Of a stretch of DNA of 8,379 bases, positions 1 through 5,536 are shown one piece after another (the first letter of the stretch is position 1; the number at the start of each line of letters is the position of its first letter). The DNA comes from Deltaproteobacteria bacterium UBA5799. Its GTDB lineage: Bacteria > Desulfobacterota > GWC2-55-46. The notes beneath the pieces are model-generated. The model ran no database searches. It worked only from the letters and a program-made list of their open reading frames with translations, and was not told the origin of the DNA. The stretch is from assembly GCA_002418185.1 (NCBI GenBank), contig DIDN01000107.1, positions 6,174 to 14,552 of the forward strand. The letters run 5' to 3'. The translations under genes and the position numbers were made by a program.

Positions 1-102
1 GCCACCTGGTCGCCGGACGAGATGCTCAAGTCCAGGGCTCGGAAAAAGGAGGCGCACGTCCATCTGAAGGGTTTCATAAAGTCCGTAAGGCCCGAGGCTT
101 AG
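1..102 (+). CDS. C-terminal fragment of an unrecognised protein
   Basis: Frame 1 is open from the first base and ends in TAG at 100-102, giving 33 residues. The tail is rich in Lys and Arg (for example RARKKEAHVHLKGF) and ends SVRPEA. No domain can be recognised from so short a piece. It reads in the same direction as the nfeD operon but is separated from it by a terminator-like hairpin and a promoter, so it is probably the last gene of an upstream unit. It could be chance, but the use of AAG, AGG and ATA codons matches the real genes here. Confidence 0.55.
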   Translation, partial: ATWSPDEMLKSRARKKEAHVHLKGFIKSVRPEA

Positions 103-111
103 AAATGCCGC

Positions 112-167
112 GCCGGGCCGGGCCTGCGGGACCGGCCTGGCGGTTGCGATTGAAAACCGTTTTTTTT
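112..167 (+). terminator. Hairpins plus T8 tract, likely terminator of the upstream gene
   Basis: GCCGGGCC (112-119) pairs with GGCCTGGC (134-141), an 8-bp stem with one G-U pair. Immediately after it, CGGTT (141-145) pairs with AACCG (155-159) and is followed by eight T residues (160-167). The second stem is only 5 bp with a 9-nt loop, so it is weak alone, but the T-tract and its position just after a stop codon support Rho-independent termination. The tract lies inside the spacer of the nfeD promoter. Confidence 0.5.
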
Positions 168-178
168 CCTGCTAAAAT
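150..178 (+). promoter_or_regulatory. Sigma-70-type promoter for the nfeD operon
   Basis: TTGAAA (150-155) is followed by a 17-nt spacer and TAAAAT (173-178). The -10 is extended by TG at 170-171. The -35 and -10 each match consensus at 5 of 6 positions. The -10 ends only 6 nt before the nfeD ATG at 185, so the predicted start of transcription falls on or next to the A of the start codon. No Shine-Dalgarno sequence precedes that ATG, which fits a leaderless message. Confidence 0.55.
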
Positions 179-184
179 CGGGGC

Positions 185-1477
185 ATGTCAAACCTCTTCA
201 GGTCCTTCCTCCTCCTTTTAGCCGCCCTTTTCATCCAGGCGGTCCCTTCCTATTCGTCGGCAAATGAAATTCTTTATGTGAAGGCCGAGGGCGTTGTAAA
301 CCCCGTCATGGCCGGCTATCTTCTGGACAACTTCGAAGATGCCGCGGAGCGGGGCGCAGAGGCCATAATAATCCAGCTCGACACGCCAGGCGGCCTAGAC
401 CTCTCGATGAGGGACATCGTAAAGTCCATGCTCGCATCCGAGGTGCCAGTCGTAGTCTATGTGGCCCCCGCAGGCTCGCGGGCCGGCTCTGCGGGGGTGT
501 TCATCGCCTACGCAGCCGATATCGCGGCAATGGCGCCCGGCACCAACATCGGCTCCGCGCACCCGGTCTCAATGGGCGGGCAGATGGACGAGACCATGAC
601 CGAGAAGGTCGAAAACGACGCGGTCGCGTACATAAAGGGGATAGCCGCAAAAAGAGGGAGGAACGCCGAATGGGCGGAGCTGGCGGTAAGGGAATCTAAG
701 AACATCACCGCCGAGGAGGCGCTTGAGCTCGGCGTTATAAACCTGCTCGCCCCGGACAGGGACGAGCTCATAAGGAAGCTCGACGGCATGAGGGTCGATA
801 CCGCCGCGGGCGAGAGGGTCCTTTCGACCTCCGAACGCGAGGTCGTTCAGGTCGAGATGGACCTCCGCTACAGGATACTCGGGGCCATAAGCAACCCCAA
901 TGTGGCGTATATACTCATGCTTGTGGGGCTCATCGGCATCTACTTCGAGCTATCTAACCCCGGGGCGGTCTATCCTGGGGTGATAGGGGCGGTCTCCCTC
1001 ATACTCGCCTTCTACGCATTCCAGACGCTCCCGGTCAACTACGCGGGGTTTATACTCATAGGGCTGGGGGTGATATTCTTCATACTCGAGTTCATGATAG
1101 TAAGCTACGGCCTTCTTACGATAGCCGGGGTGGTTTCGCTGCTGCTGGGGTCGCTCATGCTCTTCGATTCGCCGGCGCCGTATTTCCAGATATCCATCTG
1201 GGTGATACTCCCGGCGGTCATACTCATGACGGCGGTAATCATCACCGCCATGCTCTACGCCGTAAGGGTGCACAGGAGAAGGCCCGTAAGCGGGACCGAC
1301 CTGCTCGTCGGCGCGGTCGGGGTCGCCTCCGAGGACTTCGGAGGCGATGAAAAGGAAGGAAGCGTATACGTCGAAGGCGAATACTGGAATGCCGTGAGCG
1401 ATGTGCCTATAAGGGGCGGAGAAAAGGTCAGGGTCGTCGAGGTGGAGGGACTTCTCCTCAAGGTGACCAGGGCCTAA
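185..1477 (+). CDS. nfeD: NfeD-family membrane serine protease (full-length, ClpP-class)
   Basis: At 430 aa this is the long form of NfeD. Residues 1-26 are a signal peptide or anchor. Residues 28-200 form a ClpP-like S49-type protease domain with QLDTPGG (64-70), the nucleophile segment G101-S102-A103-G104, MAPGTNIGSAHP (116-127), and RGRN plus the TAEEALELGVI segment. Compared from memory with Pyrococcus PH1510 (Ser97/Lys138), Ser102 and Lys141 are the expected catalytic dyad. Four to five hydrophobic helices follow (about 239-255, 262-282, 287-303, 307-327, 336-361), then a soluble C-terminal OB-fold domain (about 371-430). It is followed 19 nt later by a slipin gene, the classic partner; NfeD proteases cut the C-terminus of the neighbouring stomatin in archaea. 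The ATG at 185 is needed to include the signal peptide. It has no evident ribosome-binding site and probably starts a leaderless transcript. Confidence 0.93.
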   Translation: MSNLFRSFLLLLAALFIQAVPSYSSANEILYVKAEGVVNPVMAGYLLDNFEDAAERGAEAIIIQLDTPGGLDLSMRDIVKSMLASEVPVVVYVAPAGSRAGSAGVFIAYAADIAAMAPGTNIGSAHPVSMGGQMDETMTEKVENDAVAYIKGIAAKRGRNAEWAELAVRESKNITAEEALELGVINLLAPDRDELIRKLDGMRVDTAAGERVLSTSEREVVQVEMDLRYRILGAISNPNVAYILMLVGLIGIYFELSNPGAVYPGVIGAVSLILAFYAFQTLPVNYAGFILIGLGVIFFILEFMIVSYGLLTIAGVVSLLLGSLMLFDSPAPYFQISIWVILPAVILMTAVIITAMLYAVRVHRRRPVSGTDLLVGAVGVASEDFGGDEKEGSVYVEGEYWNAVSDVPIRGGEKVRVVEVEGLLLKVTRA

Positions 1478-1496
1478 GAGGAAAAAAGGGGGAAGA

Positions 1497-2267
1497 ATGG
1501 ACATGGACTTCGGCATAGGCGCCGGCACGCTGATACTGGTCGCGCTCGCGGTTCTCTTTATATGGAGCGCGGTCAAGATACTACCGGAGTACGAAAGGGG
1601 CGTCATATTCTTTCTTGGCAGGTTCCAGGCCGTAAAGGGGCCGGGGCTCATATTGCTCATCCCCGGCATCCAGAAGATGATGAAGGTGAGCCTCCGTACC
1701 GTTGCCATGGACGTGCCGCCTCAGGAGGTCATAACCAGGGACAACGTCTCGGTAAGGGTGAACGCGGTCGTGTACTTCAGGGTCGTGAACCCGGACAAGG
1801 CCGTCATCGCGATAGAGAACTTCCTCTATGCCACCAGCCAGCTGGCCCAGACCACACTTAGGAGCGTATGCGGGCAGGCCGAGCTGGACGAGCTGCTTGT
1901 CGAGAGGGAGAAGACCAACAAGAGCATCCAGGCGATACTCGACCGCCAGACCGACCCCTGGGGCATAAAGGTGAGCATCGTCGAGGTGAAGGCCATCGAC
2001 CTCCCCGAGGAGATGAAGCGCGCGATGGCCAAGCAGGCCGAGGCCGAGAGGGAGAAGCGGGCCAAGTTCATCCACGCAGAGGGCGAGGCCATGGCCGCCA
2101 CGCGGATATTCGACGCAGCCGAGCTCCTGGCCAGGAACCCTGTGTCGCTGCAACTACGGTATCTCCAGACGCTTACCGAGATAGCGGCGGAGAAGAACTC
2201 GACCATACTCTTCCCGCTGCCCATGGACCTTATAAAACCGTTCCTTAAGGCCATGAAGACGGATTAG
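1497..2267 (+). CDS. Slipin / stomatin-like SPFH-domain membrane protein
   Basis: At 256 aa this is normal for a bacterial slipin. A single N-terminal membrane segment (about 11-29) is followed by the SPFH/band-7 domain, with YERGVIFFLGRF (32-43), GPGLILLIPGI (48-58) and the QEVITRDNVSVRVNAVVYFRV stretch (76-96). A charged coiled-coil segment (about 170-200, Lys, Glu and Ala rich) follows. The C-terminus carries a hydrophobic patch, TILFPLPMDLI (236-246), which matches the region that the NfeD protease PH1510 cleaves in Pyrococcus stomatin PH1511. Slipins form membrane-bound oligomers that organise lipid domains and regulate proteases or channels. The gene follows nfeD by 19 nt with a good purine-rich ribosome-binding site (AAGGGGGAAG just before the ATG) and precedes the radC-like gene by 6 nt, so all three should be co-transcribed. 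A second in-frame ATG lies two codons on. Confidence 0.93.
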   Translation: MDMDFGIGAGTLILVALAVLFIWSAVKILPEYERGVIFFLGRFQAVKGPGLILLIPGIQKMMKVSLRTVAMDVPPQEVITRDNVSVRVNAVVYFRVVNPDKAVIAIENFLYATSQLAQTTLRSVCGQAELDELLVEREKTNKSIQAILDRQTDPWGIKVSIVEVKAIDLPEEMKRAMAKQAEAEREKRAKFIHAEGEAMAATRIFDAAELLARNPVSLQLRYLQTLTEIAAEKNSTILFPLPMDLIKPFLKAMKTD

Positions 2268-2273
2268 ACCGGG

Positions 2274-2957
2274 ATGGCCGAAGAAAACGATGCATCAGGC
2301 CACAGGAAGAGGCTTAAGGAAAGGTTCCTCAAGTCCTCGCTCCAGGGCCTTCACGACTACGAGGCAATAGAGCTCCTCCTGACCTATGCCATCCCGAGGA
2401 GGGACGTAAAGCCGATTGCCAAGAGGCTCCTTAGGGAATTCAAGGGGCTTAAGGGGGTGCTGGAGGCCGCTCCCGAGCGGCTCGGGGAAGTGAGCGGGCT
2501 CGGAGAGTCGAGCGCCCTCCTTCTCGCGCTCGTAAGGGAGGCGGCCAGGGCATATCTTTCGGACAGGCACACCTCGTCGAAGGGGGTCGTCTCATCCCCG
2601 AAGGACGCGGTAAGGGTCCTAATGGAGTCGCTGGAAGGGACGGAAAAAGAGGGGCTCTTTGCGCTCTACCTCAATTCCAAGAACGAGGTGCTTGGAGTTG
2701 AGTCCATGGGAGGGGCTCCGGAGCCGGTATCCCCCAGGGCGGTCATCAGGAAGGCCTTCAGCCACAACGCCAGGTCGATGATACTGGTGAACGCGAAGAA
2801 GGGCAGGGCCTCGGCCTCGGCAAGGGAGCGCGAACTTGCAACCGGGATAGAGGCCGCGGCCTCGTCGATAGACATACTCGTGCACGACTACATAATAGCC
2901 GGGGAGGAGAGTCTGTTGAGCGCGAGGGAGCTTGGCTGGCTTAGAGGTAAGAATTGA
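2274..2957 (+). CDS. radC: RadC/UPF0758-family protein with a degenerate JAB metal site
   Basis: The 227-aa protein has standard RadC architecture. The N-terminal UPF0758 region includes GHRKRLKERF (9-18), LHDYEAIELLLTYAIPRRDVKPIAKRLL (26-53) and a helix-hairpin-helix with GLGESSALLL (75-84). A JAB/MPN domain occupies about 105-220. In ordinary RadC the strand ending ILV is followed by HNHPSGDP and a later Asp, which bind zinc (the JAMM motif). Here the strand SMILV (168-172) is followed by NAKKGRASASARER, with both His, the Ser and the Asp absent. The flanks (YLNSKNEVLGVE before, HDYIIAG after) still align, with about one residue of length difference, so this is substitution rather than a frameshift. 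The domain is predicted unable to act as a metalloprotease. Despite its name, RadC has no settled role in DNA repair. The gene sits 6 nt after the slipin gene, in the same operon. Confidence 0.9.
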   Translation: MAEENDASGHRKRLKERFLKSSLQGLHDYEAIELLLTYAIPRRDVKPIAKRLLREFKGLKGVLEAAPERLGEVSGLGESSALLLALVREAARAYLSDRHTSSKGVVSSPKDAVRVLMESLEGTEKEGLFALYLNSKNEVLGVESMGGAPEPVSPRAVIRKAFSHNARSMILVNAKKGRASASARERELATGIEAAASSIDILVHDYIIAGEESLLSARELGWLRGKN

Positions 2958-3005
2958 TTCAAGGCTACCTCTAAAATTGCTCTTTTTCCTGCTTTCAGGG
3001 AAAAG
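2941..3005 (+). terminator. Two adjacent inverted repeats at the end of the nfeD operon
   Basis: TTAGAGGTA (2941-2949) and TACCTCTAA (2966-2974) form a perfect 9-bp inverted repeat whose loop contains the radC stop codon. A second hairpin follows: CTTTTTCCTG (2982-2991) pairs with CAGGGAAAAG (2996-3005), 10 bp with one T-G pair and a 4-nt loop. The first is followed after 8 nt by a T-run, which belongs to the second stem. Neither is a textbook stem plus T-tract, so this may be a weak terminator or an mRNA 3'-end stabiliser. Confidence 0.4.
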
Positions 3006-3271
3006 CTGGAAAAAATCTCTAAGGAAGGTTGATTAATTCGCAACGCTGTCATTCTGAGCGAAGCGAAGAATCTCGTATTTAGAAAAACCCAATAGTAACG
3101 AGCTTCTTATCTCGCCCCTTCCTGGGGCTCGGCCCTTCCTCCATCCTTATGTTCGCTCCGCCCGATGCCCCTGGATGTTTGAAATGCAAAACAAAAAGTG
3201 CCGTAAGCTTGGAACAAACCGGTAAATGCGAGCGCAGAATAACTTATCGGTATATCCGGCCAAGCCCGGTC
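2958..3271. other. Convergent intergenic region (314 bp)
   Basis: This gap lies between the 3' ends of the radC-like gene (plus) and thiD (minus). Besides the hairpins at its left edge it holds a truncated palindromic repeat (3047-3108) and a small GC hairpin, GCCCC (3114-3118) with GGGGC (3124-3128) around TTCCT. No tRNA or credible coding region was seen. Open frames that run from here into thiD on the plus strand are shadows of thiD. No clear terminator for thiD was found. Confidence 0.7.
3047..3108. repeat. Truncated copy of a dispersed palindromic repeat
   Basis: The left arm is intact: TGTCATTCTGAG followed by CGAAGCGAAGAATCT (3047-3073). This motif recurs as an interspersed palindrome in many bacterial genomes. 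Its inner end AAGAATCTCG (3066-3075) pairs with CGAGCTTCTT (3099-3108) at 9 of 10 positions around a 23-nt loop. The matching right end (CAGAATGACA) is missing, so the element appears eroded or truncated. A fuller relative lies at 8016-8102. Confidence 0.7.
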
Positions 3272-4018
3272 TCAGTCAAGAGGCCTGTCCCTCAGGACCT
3301 TTACCAGATAGGCCCTGGCTTCTGCCACGGCCTTTTCAATGCCCTTTCCCTTTGCCAGGCCCGCTGCCAGGGCCGAAGAGAGTATGCACCCGGTGCCGTG
3401 GAAACGGCCCCTCCCTCCCTTAAGCCGCCTTCCCCTGAAATAATGGAAAGACCTTCCGTCAAAAAGGACGTCGACCGGCTCTCCCTCAAGGTGCCCGCCC
3501 TTTACGAGCGCGTGCCTTGCGCCCATCTCGAAGAGCCGCCTTGCCGCAAGCTCCATTTCCTCCACCCGGCTGATCCTCCTTACGCCAGTGATTGCTGCCG
3601 CCTCGTCGAGGTTGGGCGTGACGACCTCGGTTGACGCAAGGAGCGACCTGATCTCGGCAAGGCCGCCGCTTGCAAGCAGCGCCTTTCCGCTCGTAGACCG
3701 AAGCACCGGGTCGAGCACCACATTGGTAAGAGAGCGCCGCTTTATAAGCGCTCTTATCGCCCGGAGGTTCTCCGGACTTCCGGCCATGCCGACCTTTACC
3801 GCGTGGATTTCGAATTCTTCGAGTAGGGCCGCCGCTTGCCGCGACACGAAGCGGGCCGGGACCGGGAGCGCCGATCTGAAGACCGTCGAGTTCTGCGCGG
3901 TGAGCGCCGCGGCCACCGAAAGGCCGCGCACGCCGAGGTCGCGGAATGTGGCGAGGTCCCTCTGGAGGCCCGCGCCGCCCGAGGGGTCTGACCCTGCTAT
4001 GGCGAGCGCCGTTTTCAT
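3272..4018 (-). CDS. thiD: Hydroxymethylpyrimidine / phosphomethylpyrimidine kinase
   Basis: The 248-aa ThiD phosphorylates HMP and then HMP-phosphate with ATP to give HMP-pyrophosphate, the pyrimidine half of thiamine, in the cytoplasm. Diagnostic features are the N-terminal AIAGSDPSGGAGLQRDL (6-22), AQNST (41-45, with the Gln that contacts HMP), VKVGMAG (74-80), VLDPVLRSTSG (101-111), VTPNLDEAAAI (133-143), LVKGGHLEG (171-179) and the ribokinase-fold anion-hole motif GTGC (208-211). Length and motifs are normal for a stand-alone ThiD with no ThiE or TenA fusion. Its ATG overlaps the stop of the DUF445 gene by 4 nt (ATGA, 4015-4018), so translation is probably coupled. No other thiamine gene is in the window and no TPP riboswitch is visible upstream of the operon. 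Confidence 0.95.
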   Translation of the reverse strand: MKTALAIAGSDPSGGAGLQRDLATFRDLGVRGLSVAAALTAQNSTVFRSALPVPARFVSRQAAALLEEFEIHAVKVGMAGSPENLRAIRALIKRRSLTNVVLDPVLRSTSGKALLASGGLAEIRSLLASTEVVTPNLDEAAAITGVRRISRVEEMELAARRLFEMGARHALVKGGHLEGEPVDVLFDGRSFHYFRGRRLKGGRGRFHGTGCILSSALAAGLAKGKGIEKAVAEARAYLVKVLRDRPLD

Positions 4019-4623
4019 CGCGCGAGCCCGAGGAAGTAGGTGAAAAGGGCCTGGAACAGGCCTATGAGGAAGCCCATTACGCCTCCCAGGTATTCGAGGT
4101 GCTTGAGTTCCCTTGTTATGAAGTCGGTGAGGAGTTTTTCGAACCTCATGAGGTCGAGCTGGTCTATGCGGGTGACCAGGAGCTCCCTTACGTCTACCCT
4201 GTCCCTGACCCTGGCCGCAAGCGCTCCCTTTTTCCTGTCGAGGTGGGCGACTATCTCCTTCGTTATGAGGAGCTTTATCTGGTTCTTGAGGTTTTCGGAG
4301 ACGAGGCCCACCACCGGGAGCTTCAGGAACCTCGAGGAGAAACGGTGCTCGATTGCCTCCTCCACGGTCCTTTCCACCTCTTTTTCCCAGTTGAGCCCTG
4401 AGAGGACCGTTGCGAAGTCCTCGGAGGAGAGCAGCTCCTTTTCAATGGTCCGGGCTATGGACCTGGCTATCTCTTTCCTCCTCTTGGGTATTATGCCCTG
4501 TATGCGGAAGCCCAGGACCTCCATCGGGATATGCGGCCTGAAGAGGAGCTTTATTGCGACATAGTTCGTGAGCCAGCCTATTACGGCCCCGATTATGGGA
4601 GGGAGTATAAGGTTAAGGTACAT
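4015..4623 (-). CDS. DUF445-family membrane protein (YheB-like)
   Basis: The 202-aa protein has two membrane segments, one at each end (about 4-26 and 178-199). The family signature lies at the N-terminus: GAVIGWLTNYVAIKLLFRP (12-30), then IQGIIPKRRKEIARSI (41-56). The middle (about 55-170) is charged and helical and probably lies on one side of the membrane. DUF445 proteins are widespread and their function is not established; some Gram-positive members are called YheB. It follows the second DUF507 gene after a 109-nt gap with no convincing terminator, and it overlaps thiD by 4 nt. A purine-rich stretch (GGGGTAAGAAG) immediately precedes the ATG. Co-transcription with thiD is very likely, but a functional link to thiamine is not shown. 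Confidence 0.85.
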   Translation of the reverse strand: MYLNLILPPIIGAVIGWLTNYVAIKLLFRPHIPMEVLGFRIQGIIPKRRKEIARSIARTIEKELLSSEDFATVLSGLNWEKEVERTVEEAIEHRFSSRFLKLPVVGLVSENLKNQIKLLITKEIVAHLDRKKGALAARVRDRVDVRELLVTRIDQLDLMRFEKLLTDFITRELKHLEYLGGVMGFLIGLFQALFTYFLGLAR

Positions 4624-4732
4624 CTTCTTACCCCGGGGTCGGGTTTGGCGAGATTGGGAGGTTTACTGATGGCGGATTCTCCCCGCGGGAGGATTTGACA
4701 GGGACAAGCGCAAATACCGGGCCGGTCCCTCT

Positions 4733-5008
4733 TTACCGGAAGCCCTTTTTCGAGGCCTCCTCCTCGAAGTACTTCCTGTACAGTATGTCCCACTCGCGGC
4801 TGCCTTCGGGCACGTCCCTCGAAAGGGAGCGTATCTTCGCCCTGGCCGCGGTGTCCGCCTCGTCCTCGACCCTCAGATAGACGGTCAGCGCCTTCTTTAT
4901 CTCGGCAAGGGCCTTGTCGTCGTCCGTGAAGTCGACGAGGTCGTCCTTCCATATGCCGTCGAAAAGGAGGTGCGCTATGTGGGATATCCTGTCGTCGGAA
5001 AGCCTCAA
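4733..5008 (-). CDS. DUF507-family protein, second tandem copy
   Basis: The 91-aa protein begins LRLSDDRISHIAHLLFDGIW, the usual DUF507 opening of Met-[RK]-Leu-Ser followed by an amphipathic helix, and carries LRVEDEAD (45-52). Acidic and basic residues alternate throughout and there is no signal peptide or membrane segment, so it is probably cytoplasmic and helical. The start is a TTG whose last two bases are the first two of the upstream copy's TGA stop (TTGA, 5005-5008). The match of its first residues to the family start supports TTG over any later codon. It is a diverged paralogue of the gene just upstream, and the family's function is unknown. A 109-nt stretch without a clear signal separates it from the DUF445 gene. 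Confidence 0.85.
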   Translation of the reverse strand: MRLSDDRISHIAHLLFDGIWKDDLVDFTDDDKALAEIKKALTVYLRVEDEADTAARAKIRSLSRDVPEGSREWDILYRKYFEEEASKKGFR

Positions 5009-5286
5009 AGTACCATGCCCCGTTCCCTGGCGAGCTTGCCTTTAATCATATTGAACATCTTCCGGTAGTCGAGCCTTTCCTGGTCTATTGCCCCGGCATG
5101 GCTCTGGAGGAGCCCCTCGACCTCCCTGTCGAGCTCGTCCTCGGCCCGGAGGTCGGCCAAGAAGACCTCGGTCATCTTCTCGAACACCTTCTTTTCGTCC
5201 GTCTTGAAGACCACGAGGTCCCCCTCTTTAAGCCTTTCAAGGACGGTCCCGACTATCTTCTCGACCTGTTCCCTGGAGAGTTTCAT
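5005..5286 (-). CDS. DUF507-family protein, first tandem copy
   Basis: The 93-aa protein begins MKLSREQVEKIVGTVLERLK and carries DLVVF (23-27), LRAEDELD (46-53) and a C-terminal basic helix. It aligns end to end with the neighbouring paralogue (MRLS/MKLS, DLVDF/DLVVF, LRVEDEAD/LRAEDELD). DUF507 is a small uncharacterised family that I recall from Aquificota and Deltaproteobacteria, where tandem copies occur. It is the first gene of the minus-strand unit DUF507-DUF507-DUF445-thiD. An extended -10 lies 17 nt upstream of its ATG and only a weak GGA precedes the start. It ends in the TTGA overlap with the second copy, so the two proteins are probably made together and could form a hetero-oligomer. 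That last point is inference. Confidence 0.87.
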   Translation of the reverse strand: MKLSREQVEKIVGTVLERLKEGDLVVFKTDEKKVFEKMTEVFLADLRAEDELDREVEGLLQSHAGAIDQERLDYRKMFNMIKGKLARERGMVL

Positions 5287-5302
5287 AGTCCGAAAATATC
5301 AC

Positions 5303-5311
5303 AGTATATCA
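5303..5311 (-). promoter_or_regulatory. Candidate extended -10 for the DUF507 operon
   Basis: Read on the minus strand the bases are TGATATACT: a TGn extension followed by TATACT (5 of 6 to TATAAT). The predicted start of transcription is about 10 nt before the ATG at 5286. No good -35 is spaced correctly, which is tolerated by extended -10 promoters. It lies back to back with the plus-strand promoter at 5327-5355. Confidence 0.4.
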
Positions 5312-5326
5312 AGCTTTGCAAGGGTG

Positions 5327-5355
5327 TTGACAGTAGGCCTTTTTTAGTCTATAAA
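5327..5355 (+). promoter_or_regulatory. Near-consensus sigma-70 promoter of the PA2779-family gene
   Basis: TTGACA (5327-5332, perfect) is followed by a 17-nt spacer and TATAAA (5350-5355, 5 of 6). This is the strongest promoter match in the window. Transcription should start near 5361-5363, leaving an untranslated leader of about 175 nt before the ATG at 5537. A promoter this close to consensus suggests either high constitutive expression or control after initiation, for example through the leader. Confidence 0.75.
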
Positions 5356-5361
5356 TTATCG

Positions 5362-5536
5362 AATGCTCCTCGACGGGGCATCGGCAGGCATGGCCCGCCG
5401 CTATCGGAACAGAGGAAAAGCCCTCTCCCGCTTCCGCGGACCGCGGGAACCGACGCCCGCTACTATCGTTGGCAGTTTTTGGGAGTCCCTTACGCCAGCT
5501 CGCTTATAACTTACATCAGAAAAGGGGGAGTGCAGT
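5362..5536 (+). ncRNA. Candidate structured 5' leader RNA, unknown class
   Basis: The leader between promoter and gene can fold into nested stems. Outer: GGGC (5376-5379) with GCCC (5455-5458). Hairpin A: CGGC-A-GGC (5382-5389) with GCC-C-GCCG (5393-5400), loop ATG. Next: TCGG (5404-5407) with CCGA (5450-5453), enclosing hairpin B, AGAGG (5411-5415) with CCTCT (5422-5426), and hairpin C, CCCGC (5427-5431) with GCGGG (5443-5447). Hairpin D: GTTGGC (5468-5473) with GCCAGC (5494-5499), including one T-G pair. TCGG occurs twice (5381-5384 and 5404-5407), so CCGA has two possible partners and the fold could switch. I do not recognise a known riboswitch. GC-rich sequence folds easily by chance, so only conservation would prove it. 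Confidence 0.4.

Noticed and set aside
950..1708. Long open frame on the minus strand (252 codons)
   Set aside because: It is antisense to nfeD and slipin, both with clear domain matches; its translation is low-complexity in Arg, His, Pro and Tyr and resembles no protein.
163..2993. 11-bp direct repeat TTTTTCCTGCT at 163-173 and 2983-2993 flanking the nfeD operon
   Set aside because: Several 11-mers are expected to recur by chance in 8.4 kb, and there are no other signs of an inserted block.
3149..3634. Plus-strand open frame entering thiD
   Set aside because: Most of it lies antisense to conserved ThiD motifs, and the remainder is intergenic with no ribosome-binding site.
4695..4723. TTGACA on the plus strand at 4695-4700
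   Set aside because: No -10-like hexamer stands 16-18 nt downstream, and no plus-strand gene follows.
5362..5536. Known riboswitch (c-di-GMP, TPP, cobalamin, fluoride, ZTP, guanidine) in the leader
   Set aside because: The conserved core motifs of these classes that I can recall are not present; the leader is reported only as unknown structure.
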